Assembly (NCBI RefSeq): GCF_000247815.1
Contig: NC_021685.1
Coordinates: forward strand, 17,210,955 to 17,274,954
Origin: Ficedula albicollis
Taxonomy: Eukaryota > Chordata > Aves > Passeriformes > Muscicapidae
Direction of reading: 5' to 3'
DNA: 64,000 nucleotides
Below, piece after piece: positions 63,201 to 64,000 of the stretch (position 1 is the first letter of the stretch; each line of letters opens with the position of its first letter). Position numbers and translations under genes: made by a program. The notes beneath the pieces are model-generated. The model did no database searches, was not told the origin of the DNA, and saw only the letters and a program-made list of their open reading frames with translations.

Positions 63201-64000
63201 GGCAGCACTTCCTGCGCTGCTGATTCCATGGCAGGATGTGACAGGGACGCGTTCCCATGGAGCAGGGCCAGCTTTGGAGAGAGGTGCCATCCACTGAGTC
63301 ACAGCAACAAGATGGGTAGGACTGAACAGAGCTGCCTGAGAGCCAGACACGAGTTAGTTGAAAGTGTTATGCTAATTGTTCTCCACTTCATTTCAGCTAC
63401 ACTGGGAACAGACAGGCTTTCAGATACACTTTTTTTTTTAAGATCTGTGGACAGAAATTTGGCCATATTAAGATTTGAAAATATATAATATCAAGCAATG
63501 TCGAAATAAGTCGAAAGTCAAAACGTTATTAGATTTCCAGACAAATGCAGACAATGAAAACAATTTGTATCTCCAAGTTGCAAAAGAGTTTTCTTTCCAC
63601 AAAAGCAGACAACAAAAAAAAAGGAATTTGAATCCTACAGAGTATAATGTTATCAAACAAAGCCCAAAATGAGGCTGATTTTCAAACACTATAGGTTTTT
63701 CTCTTAGTGAAAAACTGAACATATCTTTCCAGTAAAGCTTACAGAACTCTTGCTCCAATATTAAGTTTGACCTGAGAACAGTTTAATTTAGTGAATTCTT
63801 GGAATATATTGATTATGCTGAACACAATAACCTCAGCTTGTCAACTTTTATGGAACAACAAACAGGCTGAAAGTAAGTCCCCAGCTCCCTATTCCTTCTG
63901 TCGCTCTCGGGGGGGGTTTAACATATGCATAGTTACTGCAATTTTAATGTTAATCTTGGTCTTAGAACAACTCATCTTTTACCCATTCCTCTTCTACTAT
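60230..64000 (-). other. MATR3 first intron (continues beyond the window)
   Basis: About 3.8 kb with no coding exon and no CpG island, so the non-coding first exon is further upstream. It holds a 5S rRNA-derived piece near 61.0 kb. Confidence 0.65.
61043..61130 (+). pseudogene. 5S rRNA-derived fragment
   Basis: CTAAACAAGGTCAGGC followed by TTAGTGCTGGGATGGGAGAC corresponds to the 3' half of 5S rRNA, including the internal A-box and C-box promoter parts. The 5' half is missing and a four-base deletion and several substitutions are present, so it is not a functional 5S gene. It could be a plain pseudogene or part of a 5S-headed SINE. Confidence 0.7.

Overview
The window is vertebrate nuclear DNA, almost certainly from a bird and probably a songbird. 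CR1 LINE tails are scattered through it, one repeat at about 49.1 kb is a tRNA-Ile-headed, CR1-tailed SINE of the TguSINE1 kind, introns are short, and the GC-rich stretches are dense in minisatellites. Gene order and orientation match the block DNAJC18 - (SPATA24) - PROB1 - MZB1 - SLC23A1 - PAIP2 - MATR3, which lies on human 5q31.2 (from memory). Genes were recognised by reading spliced exons by eye; no search was run.

Layout. 1-7.6 kb: last two coding exons and probable 3' UTR of DNAJC18 (+). 7.6-15.5 kb: no recognised gene, but a 7-bp G-rich satellite, G-rich hexamer repeats, an 11-bp minisatellite with higher-order repeats, CR1 fragments and a 4716-bp-offset near-perfect duplication around a 1.7-kb run of C. 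16.6-22.1 kb: PROB1 (+), one exon interrupted by three C runs. 22.6-23.8 kb: MZB1 (+), four exons. 24.2-28.4 kb: SLC23A1/SVCT1 (+), fifteen exons. 30.8-39.6 kb: PAIP2 (-), with a CpG-rich promoter at 39.4-39.6 kb. 41.8-60.2 kb: MATR3 (-), fourteen coding exons; its first non-coding exon lies beyond the window.

The genes are not an operon-like system; they are a conserved synteny block. DNAJC18 is an ER-membrane J-protein, MZB1 an ER-lumen immunoglobulin cofactor, SLC23A1 a plasma-membrane ascorbate transporter, PAIP2 a repressor of poly(A)-binding protein and MATR3 a nuclear RNA-binding matrix protein.

Assembly quality dominates the novelty question. Eight pure-C runs of 28 to 1681 bases and two N gaps sit in GC-rich sequence. 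Several have the same short sequence on both sides, so they look like unjoined overlaps rather than missing DNA. In MZB1 and SLC23A1 removing the duplicated piece restores the reading frame. The most interesting biological signals are a 13-residue SFG-repeat array in PROB1, the nested minisatellite structure, a GC-AG intron in PAIP2, a triple ZNF143/THAP11-like promoter, an unassigned candidate exon on the minus strand near 7.2 kb, and a 652-bp exact tandem duplication over the MATR3 3' end. I found no sign of an undescribed multi-gene system.
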